A stretch of 64,000 nucleotides of DNA, taken from NCBI RefSeq assembly GCF_021130785.1, contig NC_060207.1, forward strand, positions 99,421,501 through 99,485,500, read 5' to 3'. The position numbers and the translations under genes were made by a program. Position 1 is the first letter of the stretch, and the number at the start of each line of letters is the position of its first letter. Of the stretch, positions 23,704 to 34,445 are shown piece after piece. Under the pieces are notes generated by a model that made no database searches, was not told the DNA's origin, and worked only from the letters and a program-made list of their open reading frames with translations. Origin of the DNA: Homalodisca vitripennis. Lineage: Eukaryota > Arthropoda > Insecta > Hemiptera > Cicadellidae.

Positions 23704-24250
23704 AATTGAGGTTTTTAATGTTCTCAGGACTTCATAAAATCAGGAATGAATGATCGTAATTTTTTAAACTTATTTAATTAATCAAGAATAATTTAATTCG
23801 ATTGTTTGTATTCAATAATTTTGACCATTATTAACGTAGGGTTTAAATAATATTGATTATAACAATTTTGCATCAAATTTTAATTTAAATATGCCTTTAA
23901 AAAAACAAAAAACGGTTGTTCACGAAATAAAATAATGCATGTTTTTGTCAAACAACAAAGTGTAGGTAAATGGCTTTTTTATGATGTCAATAAAGAAAGA
24001 GATCACTAAAGCGGTTTCTGGGCCACACGTATACTTTCTGTGTAAAATCAGTTCAAAGGTGCATATTGTGCTTCTGACAGCCAAAATCAAGAGCGATTGT
24101 TGATTTCCCGTATGGTTGAAGAGCAGACTGATGTGGGTCTAATCCCGTTAGCTTCAACAACTCAACTTTGTAATGGTGCGGTGTCTGCTCTTGTTTATAT
24201 GGAGTCATTAGTAGTTAAGATGGGTTCTAAATAAATAATGTGTATTGACT
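23285..24250 (+). repeat. conserved island 'g', copy A
   Basis: Two well-matched parts (23300-23600 and 23995-24250) correspond to 54910-55260 and 55380-55640. Shared phrases include acaatgggcgtgctgagaac, gacagccaaaatcaagagcg and gaagagcagactgatgtggg. A plus-strand frame over 24001-24110 is open in both, but almost all codon differences change the amino acid, so it is probably not coding. A (TA)n palindrome private to copy A sits between the parts. Confidence 0.7.
23618..23702. repeat. (TA)n with inverted taaataaataat arms
   Basis: Two TA runs are separated by attatttatttattataat. A matching ttaataaataaataat precedes the first run, so the block can fold back on itself. Confidence 0.9.
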
Positions 24251-24385
24251 ACAGTAATAACAATTAATTTTCATACAATTTTCTTACTAATTGATTAGTG
24301 AAGAGGTAAATTAAATAAAAACTCTGAGCTATGATGATAACAAAACATAAAATTAATTTAGCTAATTTTTAATCTTATCTATACA

Positions 24386-24514
24386 TATATCAACTAAAAT
24401 ACTTGCTCCGCCGGGTTCGACTCCCGGAGGAGCAAGTACTTTTTGCGATTCAATGTTTATTGAAATTAAATAAGGCAATTGCCATTCATACAATTAAATG
24501 TATATCAACTAAAA
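24386..24514 (+). mobile_element. 101-bp retroposon with tRNA minihelix and 14-bp target duplication
   Basis: Identical 14-bp repeats, tatatcaactaaaa, at 24386-24399 and 24501-24514 flank a 101-bp insert. Its first 36 bases fold as a tRNA acceptor plus T arm: an outer acttgctcc/ggagcaagt pairing encloses ccggg-ttcgact-cccgg, the classic T stem and loop. The D and anticodon arms are absent. The rest (tttgcgattcaatgtttatt … ggcaattgccattcatac) resembles a LINE-type 3' tail. The T loop also supplies a Pol III B box, but there is no A box. It is probably a minimal tRNA-derived SINE or truncated tRNA retrosequence. Confidence 0.8.
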
Positions 24515-24742
24515 CATATATACAATATTAATATGCCTGTATTACGTAAAATAGGTCATGAATATTCCAAATATTTTATCAAATATTCTAAGCCCAAATT
24601 ATAGATGGATTCTATCTTCATCCATTAAGTTATTATATAAATGTTCCTAGTAAACATTTATTGAAGTGAAAACTTCTTTAGGCGCGTTGAGCGTTTTGGT
24701 AGAGGGTAAAATCCTCGGTTCGCGTCACCGACATGCTAATGA

Positions 24743-24832
24743 TACTAACCTGCATGAAAATGTCAGTCTCGCTGTGTTTAGACTTGGCCGCGGACTACTA
24801 ACCTGCATGAAAAAGTCAGTCTCGCTGTGTTA
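24743..24832 (+). repeat. 37-bp direct repeat, spacing 53
   Basis: tactaacctgcatgaaaa(t/a)g followed by tcagtctcgctgtgtt occurs at 24743-24779 and 24796-24832, with one clear difference. It lies in a small G+C-richer patch beside a tRNA-like phrase, ggttcgcgtcaccg, at 24718. Confidence 0.85.
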
Positions 24833-26059
24833 AAACTGAAAACAGACTGCGAAAATCAGTGACCTTTACGGCTTCCTCTCGCGATTTAAAAGTGAAGCCA
24901 ATGTCGTACAATTCTGTAAGATGCGTCAAATAAAAGCTCTTAATATTGGCAATCTATTGGTTACATTTTTAAATATTAAAAAAATTTCGAAATAATTTTG
25001 ATTATTGTTTACATTTTACATAGCGTTTACAATGACAAGAAAAAAGTAGTAAGCAAGGATTTTTTTATTTTTTGGTCAGACAAAATTTGTCAGCGAGAAA
25101 GTTGTGTGAAAATAGATGAATATTTTTTTTGTAATTTATCATTTTTTTATTGGAAGTTTAGTTTAGCCTGTAGTAGCGTATGAAGTGATGAGTGAACGTT
25201 TCTGCCGGAACTGTAGTTGGCGCATTGGCTCACTGATACCGTATTAACTCAATAAAATTAGTTTATTGTGCAATAAAAAATACCTTTACGAAAGAACCAA
25301 GTTAATTTAACTAATTTATTAGTTTTAAAAATATTGTGGGTTTAATTGTTATTGCAATTATATACTTTATCCGTAGCAATAACTGTATTATTTACAACGG
25401 TGTTCAACTCACTGTTGTTCACTCGGTGTTTACTCACTTATAAATGAATATTGAAAACAACGAATATGTTTTTAAACATTTTGAATATTTGTACGAATAT
25501 TTGTATTTAAAATTTAGCATTATTCATTTTAATTATGTTTTTAATATTTAACATCTTCATCATGAAATGAGTATTATTACGGTATAAGATTTATCTTACT
25601 AGCGTGGTAAAATAGATTTCTAGTTATTTGATAATATTTTTTCGTGGATTTTAAAATTGGAAAATTAAAAAAAACGCGTCACATTTACAATTACAGATGT
25701 ACTGCTACTATAACGTATTGTTAATTACTCTCAACTTAATAGTTCCGTTTTCACTTCTATCGGCAGTCCCACGACTGCTACTGTTTTTTAATTTTAAAAA
25801 TTAAAATAAACTATAATAAAATCAGGTACGGTTTAAAGTTGAGATGGATACATTTTGGCTCTATTTACGGTTTACCTTATAATCTGTCTGATAATAGACC
25901 TATGAGACGAAAATGTGAATAGTAGAAGTATTTACGTTTATACGTTACAAAATATTTACAGTTTTTCTCTTGTTAAGTTAAAAAAAAGAAACAGCATTCA
26001 ACAAATGCTCTTAAAGCAAGTAAATATGCTCTTAGACGGTAACACATACAGCTACCAGT

Positions 26060-26115
26060 TATAAAAGTTTAAAAACGTATAAAATGTTCATGTGACAGAA
26101 TGTTTGTTTACAGTG
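26060..26115 (+). promoter_or_regulatory. possible TATA/initiator core promoter (or splice acceptor)
   Basis: TATAAAAG at 26060-26067 and TATAAAAT at 26079-26086 precede tttacagtgtc, whose A at 26112 is 33 bases from the second TATA, a normal TATA-to-initiator distance. The same arrangement is kept at 63012-63066 with few changes. The tgtttgtttacag sequence would serve equally well as a 3' splice site, so two readings compete: the start of a tiny transcript, or the boundary of an exon. Confidence 0.35.
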
Positions 26116-26160
26116 TCACAATTTGTTACGACTTCATGTCCTTTTATAAAATCCGGGGCG

Positions 26161-26271
26161 ATGAGGAAAAGCGGTCCGTTGAATTATATAACGATGCGAG
26201 AAATCGATTTGGTCTCGGCTACCAGACTCCGGGCTCTGTGGGCGACATCATCACCGTTTGTCCCTTATTGA
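26161..26271 (+). CDS. candidate 36-aa small ORF of a repeated element
   Basis: The ATG at 26161 opens a 36-codon frame with core MREIDLVSATRLRALWATSS, ending FVPY at a TGA. The copy at 63123-63233 differs at three bases. More diverged relatives (50602, 50449, 21105) keep (D/E)ID(L/F)…S(A/D)TR in this frame, and many of their differences fall on third codon positions, as expected of coding sequence. A second frame over the same DNA (26114-26282) is open in the two good copies; it starts EEKRSVELYNDARNRFG and ends CPLLRVH. It is broken in the other copies. An AATAAA-type signal follows at 26323 (agtaaa here, aataaa in copy B). The gene is unrecognised and the function unknown. Confidence 0.35.
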   Translation: MRKSGPLNYITMREIDLVSATRLRALWATSSPFVPY

Positions 26272-26667
26272 GGGTTCACTGATTAAGTTTCATAACAAAG
26301 AGACTGTTGCATAATACTCGAAGTAAAGCTGAATAGTTTTACTGTGTTATTATTTCTCGTTATCTTGCTATCTCACTGATACAGAGTATTGAAGATATTT
26401 ATAAAAGATGCACATATTTTATTTCCCAATGAATAAAATATTGAATTGTTTTATTTGCATTATTTTTATAAATTTAGTTATATTCTTCTTGTTCCTTAAT
26501 ATATAGGCTACTTTATTATAAAATACAATGCAATAGGCTAACTAATGTCTCCTTGCCTGTGCATATTACCATGCAATCTCTTCGCTCACATTTTGCCTAA
26601 ATTTTCTTTCATTGAACAATAGAATATAACAACTGGATAAAATTTATATTATATATTAAATCAACTA

Positions 26668-27564
26668 TACAGCGTGGTTTTAATGGGCCAAAATTGTGAC
26701 CTTTAAACTATAAATCTGAAAAGAAACTTTACATGGGGACATTTAATTGTTTTTAGAATAATCTCAAAATATGTACACATAAATTTTAAAAAATGCCACC
26801 ATTATCCAATATGGCGGTGAACTTTGTCATTTCATATCGTATAGTAAAATACAATACCAAATGCCCTGTATTTTATTACTATTATAAGACATATTTATTC
26901 ACATTTTTTATAGTTCCCTTGCTACTGTAAATAGGAGAGCTCCAAATTTTAAAATGTATTATTAAATTTGAAATTGAAGATGCCTTTTTAAATATGCATT
27001 TAACAGAATGCTTTAAACTGAAAATTTACTATCTTATAATTTGAACATTAATTAGATGACCCATAATAACAAAGGAAACATAATACCTAATAGTGTGGAA
27101 GATTGCTTATTTAAGTTAACATTGAGATAGCACCTTTATACTAGGCATATACTTTCATATTATTTTATAGCTGTTAATATAACACCTGATATATGGAATA
27201 TTTCTTCTAAAAAGATTATTTACAAACTTTTAAACGTGAAAACAGACTTATTCGTATTAGAAGTGTTTATTTTCGCTGAGGTTTATTTTCTACTTTCAAC
27301 TGAGTTACTAAGTGGTTGGGTTCCAAACAGTACAGACAAGAATAAAAAATATTCCAAGAATTAAAATGTTTCAAAATTAATTGTAAAATCTAAAGGAGTA
27401 ATAACATACAGAGATTTCAATTTAAAAAAATAAAAAAATGGCGGCCGTTTATTTACATATTGTTAAATCTCTCAAAAAAAGAAAGATATTTTAGTAAAAA
27501 GTTTTCTTTTAAATGTATAGTTTTCAATATTATAATGTTGGCTATTTGAAAAAGCCATCCTGTA
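26668..27564. mobile_element. DNA transposon remnant with TA target sites
   Basis: The left end, tacagcgtggttttaatgg, and the right end, aaaaagccatcctgta, are imperfect inverted repeats, each beginning or ending with TA. This is consistent with a TA target duplication, as in Tc1/mariner-type elements. Inside, atggcggtgaact near the left and aaaatggcggccg near the right are typical of such repeats. No transposase frame is left in 0.9 kb, so it is non-autonomous. The same left end (tacagggtggttttt) appears at 63985 in copy B, cut by the window edge, so the insertion predates the duplication. Confidence 0.7.
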
Positions 27565-27671
27565 CATTTTAAAATGACTTAGAAATGCTGTTTTTTAATT
27601 TATCATTGATAAAATTAACCATGTACTACCGTGACAATAAAACTGAGAAAAACGAATCAACCTCATCGACA

Positions 27672-27835
27672 TAATTTGAGTAGTCTAATATCAGTATACG
27701 TAGGAGGGTGTCATTGAACTTCTCTGCTACATGGTTTACATGTATGGGACTGAATATAAATATACATACATATAAACCATATAAAAGAGAAGTACAATGA
27801 CACCCTCCTATGTATACTCATATTACTCAAATTAG
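27672..27835. mobile_element. 164-bp hairpin, probable fold-back MITE
   Basis: The two arms are almost complementary: taatttgagtag … ggagggtgtcattgaacttc … catggttta on the left, and taaaccat … gaagtacaatgacaccctcc … tactcaaatta on the right, with a short loop near 27750. About 60 bp per arm pairs with one bulge and a few mismatches. Its termini are TA-rich. It is most simply a MITE. Such a hairpin, if transcribed, could also resemble a miRNA or siRNA precursor. Confidence 0.75.
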
Positions 27836-28149
27836 TATGACGTGTTGTGTACATCTAAACCGCTGTTATCCTGCTAGCTGAGGTCCACATTCTCTATCGA
27901 TTTTCAATATATCCAGAGAGAAATTCTAGCAATCTTATAGGACTCTGCCGTATTCTTTTCATATATTACTTTCAACTATTTTATTTAAAACATTGTAAAC
28001 TATGCAGGGATAGCTTTGTAAATGGTATGATTTAGAAGTAATGAATGATAAATAAAAGCATTAAAAATGTTTTTTTAACTCTGTAACGTAACATGATATC
28101 TTTTGTTTACTTCTTTTTTAAGAAGAGGGCGATCCCCTTTTGGGCCTAG

Positions 28150-28240
28150 TTCTGAACGGTCTCATGAGCCACTGGCCTGTGTAAGGATCTTATTAAACGG
28201 AATTACAGGAGGAGAAGAGTCGGCACAGCACATGTGCCTA
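28150..28240 (-). mobile_element. SINE body fragment
   Basis: ctcatgagccactggcctgt and gtaaggatcttatt, followed by aggaggagaagagtcgg, match the bodies at 2770-2825 and 44590-44660. The tRNA-like head is missing or unrecognisable. This third dispersed copy supports calling the other two an interspersed SINE. Confidence 0.6.
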
Positions 28241-28608
28241 TTGTGACTGCAGGATTTGACAATACGCTAACTTTAACTCGGATGCAAAGGTCAGATGGCT
28301 CCATATTGCGTCCAGATTTAACGCAATATCAACTGTCCAATCTGATATTGTCAGTAGATTCATATAACTACTAATAACGAATGTATTTTGTTTTTAAACT
28401 GAAAAGAGACACAAGAGAGCAGACCATTTCTGTTCGCGCGCAATCAAATACAAATTGATTTCTGTGCAAATGTTATAGGGTAATTTCCCTGGATTGGTAT
28501 GTTATGAATATTCAACGCCAATCCTAATAGAAAAAAACATTGTCTTTTCCGCTTTCTACGGGGAAACCCCAGTGATTTATGATTATTTATAATTAATTTT
28601 AGAGATTC

Positions 28609-28610
<2 letters not shown>

Positions 28611-28667
<57 letters not shown>
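28611..28667. repeat. (TA)n microsatellite
   Basis: An uninterrupted TA run of about 57 bases. The minus-strand frame 28444-28818 passes through it with a Tyr-Ile repeat and is not a credible gene. Confidence 0.97.
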
Positions 28668-28669
<2 letters not shown>

Positions 28670-29634
28670 GCGAGTATTGGGGGAACTTTGACTAGTATAA
28701 ATGCTGAGACCATGAGACCTGAGAGAGAAAGGCCAATGGCATTTCTGTGATACGGAGATTTTCTGAACATAGTTGGGATTAAAATAACAAAATTTAACTG
28801 AATAATATTTGAGCTCATTAATATGAAGACTCCAGATTGATAAATAAAAAATAGAGATTATTTTTAAGGATTAGAAAAAAAATACTTTTATTTCCCAAGT
28901 TTATACACAGTTGCTCCTAATAAATATTTGATTAACCTATTATTGTGAATAATTGGGAACATCGTCTTTACGATTTAAATAACGTGATTGATCGTAAGGC
29001 CAAGCAAACTACTTTGTTCGAGGCGTATTTTGGTTGCTTTAAATTATATTTTGCTGAGTGTGTGTTGTCTTATATTTAGTGACTCTTGTTATATTTTAAT
29101 ACATAACAATAGTAGTTACAAATAAATATACATTAAGCTAACTGATAACTGAACACTCACCCATGCATGTGCCGTGAAAGTAGGGCGTGCTTTTATAACA
29201 AATGTTCGATGTTGGAGATCCTGCGCAACGTTATGATGTCATCAATGATGTCCCTGAACCTTCATAACCATAGTTAGAGATCATATTTCAATCGTCAATG
29301 GCACAAGATCATAAATGATTTACTTCTTTCATGAATAACCTATACATATGGCTCGGGGATTACGTTAAATAACTGACTTCTCCAACAAACATCGGATAAT
29401 TTTCTATAGCATGTGTCATAGCATGGACTAGTTATTCCAAGATGGAAACTTTCTTTTTTAAATTATTCCCTTGTCAAAAAATCCTTGTATAGCATACAAA
29501 CAATTTTAGTCTAGTGTTTAGTCAATTAATAAACTAACGACCAATTGTAAAACAATAATTTAATTCACATTCAGATATAAAATACTGTTAACAAACGGGA
29601 ACCTAAATAAATGGTCAGTTTCCGTCTCTGTCTG

Positions 29635-29830
29635 GGTGAATTCTGCTGTTAAATAATGTGCCCCCATTAACTAAATGGTGTTCACATTAAACTCTGGCCT
29701 TGTGGCAGAATCGGGTCGTTAAAACAAAGGGCTGTATTTTAAAACTGCGGGATTAATAACAACTCCTTGTTACATTAATTCTCTAATGCTAATGTGTGTT
29801 TTTCACTTGCTCTTTATTCATATTTTACAG
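29635..29830 (+). repeat. conserved island 'f', copy 2
   Basis: Partner of 22370-22570, with small insertions (for example ccttgtgg before cagaatcgggtcg). It lies outside both large copies and may be the only remnant of another duplicated unit in the central region. Confidence 0.65.
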
Positions 29831-32800
29831 CTTCTTCCCTTGTAACAAACACTCCAAGAACCCCAAGAATAGAAAATTTACTGTATAAAATTATTACATC
29901 ATCAATTTAGAAATTTCCGTCATAAGGTTAAAAATGTCCGTTGTGTATATTTAAAAGCTTTTAAAGTTTTTAAATTTGTCTTAAAAATATTAATCTTTGG
30001 GTTGGCCTATATCGTGAAATATTTTAATTTAGTTTTGGTAGTTTAATCTATTCATGGTCTACGTACCGATAAGTCTTATAATATTCATGTGTGTTTTAAA
30101 TAGATTTTTACTTAGTATTATATTAATACCATTTTAATTAATTGTTAATTCTGTTATTCTACATAAATATTGGATCTTATGGTAGTCATGTGCATAGTAG
30201 GAAGTGAATTTTATTACATCTGTGAAAATATATTCTCGTTGCTATCCTTACATCTTACAACTAAACACAATGATACATTATAAAAAATTGTTTTACTGAT
30301 AGTACAAGATAAATAGGTTTACTCTCAAATTTATAAATTCTATAAGTGTTAGATCTTCCAGTCCTTTGTGTTAATCTCGGTCCATCGCTCATATTGTGTC
30401 AAGTTAATAAGCGTGATGCTCATGCACAATTGTCTCTTCTCTTCCATGTTCAGCTCTATTGATTTGGAATACGATGTTTGTTTCACGTTCAGAGTAAATC
30501 TTAATGAGAACCGTTGGTGATTACCTTAGCCATTTATTACAAATTGTGTTCCTATAAACTCATTAATGGTCACCTATATAAAATGAATTAAACTATATTT
30601 TGAACTCAGTATTCACAATTTTACACTTTTGTTAGAAATCAAAACAGTTCATTAAAAAAATTTGTTTAAAAAATTTGTTTAATAGCAAATGTCTAAAAAG
30701 ACATTATTAGACAATGAGAATGCAAATTCGCCTGGATTAGACTATACATTTATATTTTGTAATCTAGGTGTCTCTGACGTCGAGACGATGTAAATTGTTC
30801 TTTTTTAGCTTCTTCGTCATCGTCTTTTAATCTCTTCAGATAAACATGAATTCAGAGTCCAGATCCAGCGTTAGCGTCGAATTCCAGACACTGCATTAAG
30901 AGGAAAGTGAACTGGAGTTAAACTCAGCATTTATATTGAGTTAACCTATCGCACCATAGCAACATTGTGTGTTTATAGTGTTAAAGATACAGCAGAACTT
31001 GTACTACAGGAAATAATATAAACGCCAAAGATATAAAAAGTTGGCTCTTGTAAATGGAATCAGGGTAACATGAGAGAATAATACCTATGACATGTACGAA
31101 TATAACAAATGCACACGTGATATGTAACCGAGTAAGATTAACTGTATAAACCTGTCATGGAATATGAAATTTATTGAAAGCTATGTGGTTTTGACTATTT
31201 CCCTTTGCATAATATATCATGCAGTATGTTCTATTTAAAAATGGAAATAAAGATAAGAATTAATAACACAACACGTTAAACATATACAGTATGTGTCCTA
31301 ATGGTATCATCGGTTTTTTTGTTCTAAAATGTGTTTTTGTTTTACAATGTCGGACTATAAAGCATATAAAAACTGAGGTTTTAGTATATAAAGCCCATTA
31401 ATTTTCGTAAAATGTACAAATTAAATAGTTAAGCCATAAAATGTATACTAAGGTCTTTAATTTCGTAACTATTTCCAAGCTTAGTTTTGTCTTGTGTTTC
31501 CAGTTCAGTAACTGATTGTTTTGGATTTTGTCGCAATGGTCATTGTTTAACGGTATATTTTTTCTTTACAATTCGTTTTTGTTTTCATGTAAAGAGAATA
31601 CTTCTTTTTTATTTCTTCATGCATCATGTGTCGTTATTTTGTTCTATACTAGCGCAGCGCATCTCTGGCTGCCTTGTGAATACAGACTTTCATACCACCA
31701 ATCTCAAATTACACAGCATTTTCAGGAATCGCCTCTCAAATTCATTAGGCTGTACCTCACACTTTTATCGATTACTAATTGTTCTACAAAAGATTTATAT
31801 AAACATATAAAACCAACTGTTTGTTACAAAATTGTTTCCGCGTCTTTGTATTCCATTTATTAGCCGTATTTTAGTACAATTTTAAAAGGTAACAGAACTT
31901 AAGGTAGAAATATACGGTGATGACTACTACATTCCGGTCCTCAAAGTAACCAGAACCTTAATCACTAATGTTTAGCTAAATTTGTTATACAACGATTGTA
32001 GATTAAACTATAATCTATACTTTTATACAAAAATGTAGTGGTGCCTGTCTGTGTGTGTTACTCAGTCACTTGAAAGCCGTGAAAGAATATTGTATTGGAA
32101 TATTCCATTGACATTTTTGGGGTTACTGATTTACATACAGCCCCTTTTACTTTTGGAAATCCCTCCGATTGCGCCCCACTGGATTTTTACAACTTTCCTT
32201 TGGCTTAATCAGCAGATAATAAATTTGTTATTGTAATCAACTATTCTTTTTTAACATAATGATGAGATAACCAAATCACATGTTTCAATAATTTAAGTAC
32301 CATTTAAAATGTATTTAAATTTATATTTTTTAGAACTTAAAGTTAAGAAAACTTCAACACTCTCTGTAACTACTGACGCACACTGTTTGACCTTTACTGT
32401 AGTTCAGATGTCAAAGACAAAGTTTCTATCTTACATTTGATACAGATTTTAAAACAGTTGTAAATACATCTCACTTGTTTTTTGACAGAAGCAAGAGTTT
32501 TGATATAAACACAACTATTGGACCAGATAGCATAAACCGAAATAAACGGCTATGGCCATGGGTATACACTTTTTGACCGAAATAGGTTTCTCAAATCTGC
32601 GTAGGTGTATATATTCTTGATCGGTGCATCAATGAAAAATCTAAATCTGTTTTAAAGTGACATAGAGCCCTATTACACATTAAACCCAACGCTCAGACAT
32701 TCTAATCACTTTACCTCTAAGAGGGCCTAAACTATTTTTATTGTTACTTGGTTTATTGTTATGGAATTCGCTTATCAATAAATATTTTACAGCATTTTCA

Positions 32801-34440
32801 ATCTCGAGGTAACCAAACGCTGCTCTATAAAAAAATATCCCTACTTGTTATTTGTCACAGATTATTTAAACTGGCTTTTTAGTGACTAGCAACATTCTTG
32901 CTTTACAATCAATATAAGGGTCAAGTATCATAGTTTGCATAATTTATTTTATAAATCTGTAACGCTCCCAAGTATTGTTTAAATTTTTGCACTTCTGTAT
33001 TTTGAAATATAATAATTAGACAAATTTTGAAAATAAAGGGTACATCTTACAGTTCTTAACGATATAATATCGAAAAATACGACCTGCCCTCATCTTTTAA
33101 GTTTTGTTTCAGTTTACGCGTGCGATATCTTCTTTAACTGTTACTGTGGTAAGTCTGTGTTTTGTATTTTGTGTGTTTTTTTGTTCGTACGTTCCTGACT
33201 CTGATTTCGCAGATATATGTTCTAGAAATGTCGTGGCTCCAAAGTTATAAGGGGGGAAGGACTTTTAAGACACCCAATATAATATAGCTTGGCTAAAATC
33301 TGATACACTACAATATTAAATCTTAGTTTTCAATGATTGCACAAACAGCTTTTCAGTTTTCATTAAATAACTAGAAAAAGATGTTAGTAAAATACATAAA
33401 TTACTTATACCATCTGGACTTATTTATAACAGTGATAATGGAGAAATATTTTGTTAATCGCGGCACAATTTTATGAGGATTTCACCATTGAAATGATTGC
33501 AGCTAAAGATCGGGGAAGGATTACAACCAATTGTCCTATAAAGAATGAAAGCATAGTTATAATTCGATAGTCAGTAACCGTTCGAATCAAGTTACAAGTA
33601 TTGGCCCGAATAAAAACATATTTATGTTGAGTTAATGACTTAGGGAGGCCTAATGTAAATAAGATTATGGCATGAACTAAATATAGTTGCTAAGACGTTG
33701 TGCAAACTTTGAAACTAAGGAGAACTAATGACTAAAAATAAAGATAACTGTGATCAAGATTGCCTTGGAAACTTTAAAAACCTAACCTAAGACTAAGTTA
33801 ATGAATGATGAAAACTTAGTAAAAAGAGTCATTCAATACTCGAAGAAATGAAAGGAATTGGAAGTAGGAATTACCAGTAGAGTTGTACTGGTATTTAATA
33901 ATGTGCATATAACCGTTCAATTCATTGACAGTTTCACAAATAAATGTTGCAAATTAGTTTTAATGCGTTCAAATATTCGTTTTCGCGTTGTACAGTGATA
34001 ACGTGTATGAAGCAACTTATTATATTATTATTTAAGGTAATTACCGATAAATGGTAAACGTAAAATCGAACCAAATTATCCTTTCAAGAAAGGAATAATT
34101 CGTCGTACAAGTAGAACGCACATACGTAGGAATGATAAAATAGTTTTTGACAATGTGATTATGCAAGCTCCAAAATGTTACGCGAGATCGTTTATAACGC
34201 AACGTTACCTCACACCGCACCTGGTTTAAACCCATTCCACACATGCAGACCCATTAGTACCTTTCATGTGTACTTCACGGGAAACTTTATTAGCATTTAA
34301 TACTACTAGAATAAAAAGTTTGAAGAACTGTTTATATGGATCTGTTACATTTTATAAATTTATGAAGATTACATATAAATACACAGAAATAAAAGTTCAT
34401 TGCGGCTACGAATAATACGTGTATTGTGGAGTTTAAAATA
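29831..34440. other. gene-free central stretch
   Basis: A+T-rich DNA. Overlapping plus frames at 31487-31863 are Phe/Leu/Ser-rich and unconvincing. At 33108-33150, tcagttta followed by a gtggtaagt donor-like site might be a promoter with a short first exon, but nothing supports it further. No conserved island or mobile element was recognised. Confidence 0.45.
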
Positions 34441-34445
34441 CGTTT

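Larger units (their letters stand above)
26040..26345 (+). repeat. small repeated element, well-preserved copy in A
   Basis: About 300 bp is shared with 62990-63300 at roughly 90%, rising to 97% over the 123 bases from GATGAGGAA to the second stop. It includes the TATA-like boxes, the short frames and the trailing taaagctgaatag. A 10-bp difference just before the ATG (ctttcaaaag present only in copy B) shifts the upstream frame, so any longer protein cannot be the same in both copies. Relatives lie at 21020-21260 and 50447-50765. Confidence 0.8.
330..26690 (+). repeat. segmental duplication, copy A
   Basis: Islands of 100-900 bp in this interval recur in largely the same order and orientation in 43085-64000. 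The best-matching pairs are 2196-2370/44019-44190, 8112-8325/46050-46262, 12118-13020/48150-49060, 21000-21480/50500-50960, 23995-24250/55380-55640 and 26040-26345/62990-63300. Identity by eye runs from about 70% in loose stretches to 99% in one core. Copy A has been lengthened by LINE and retroposon insertions absent from copy B. Order is not perfectly kept: one island is doubled in copy B and one has its partner at 29635. Boundaries are approximate. The right end coincides with a DNA transposon present at the end of both copies. Confidence 0.8.

Noticed and set aside
24001..24110. Open frame (KAVSG…CK…AKIKS) conserved in island 'g' of both copies
   Set aside because: Only about two of fifteen codon differences from 55386-55500 are silent, so the conservation is not that of a protein.
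24395..24440. A functional tRNA gene
   Set aside because: Only acceptor and T arms are present; the D and anticodon arms and the A box are absent.
26206..26220. FGLG in the longer frame as an allatostatin-A-type peptide end
   Set aside because: FGLG is followed by Tyr rather than a dibasic cleavage site, and the Tyr-x-Phe spacing of that family is missing.
28444..28818. 124-codon minus-strand frame
   Set aside because: The middle is a (TA)n repeat read as Tyr-Ile. The two ends show no domain and no conserved copy.
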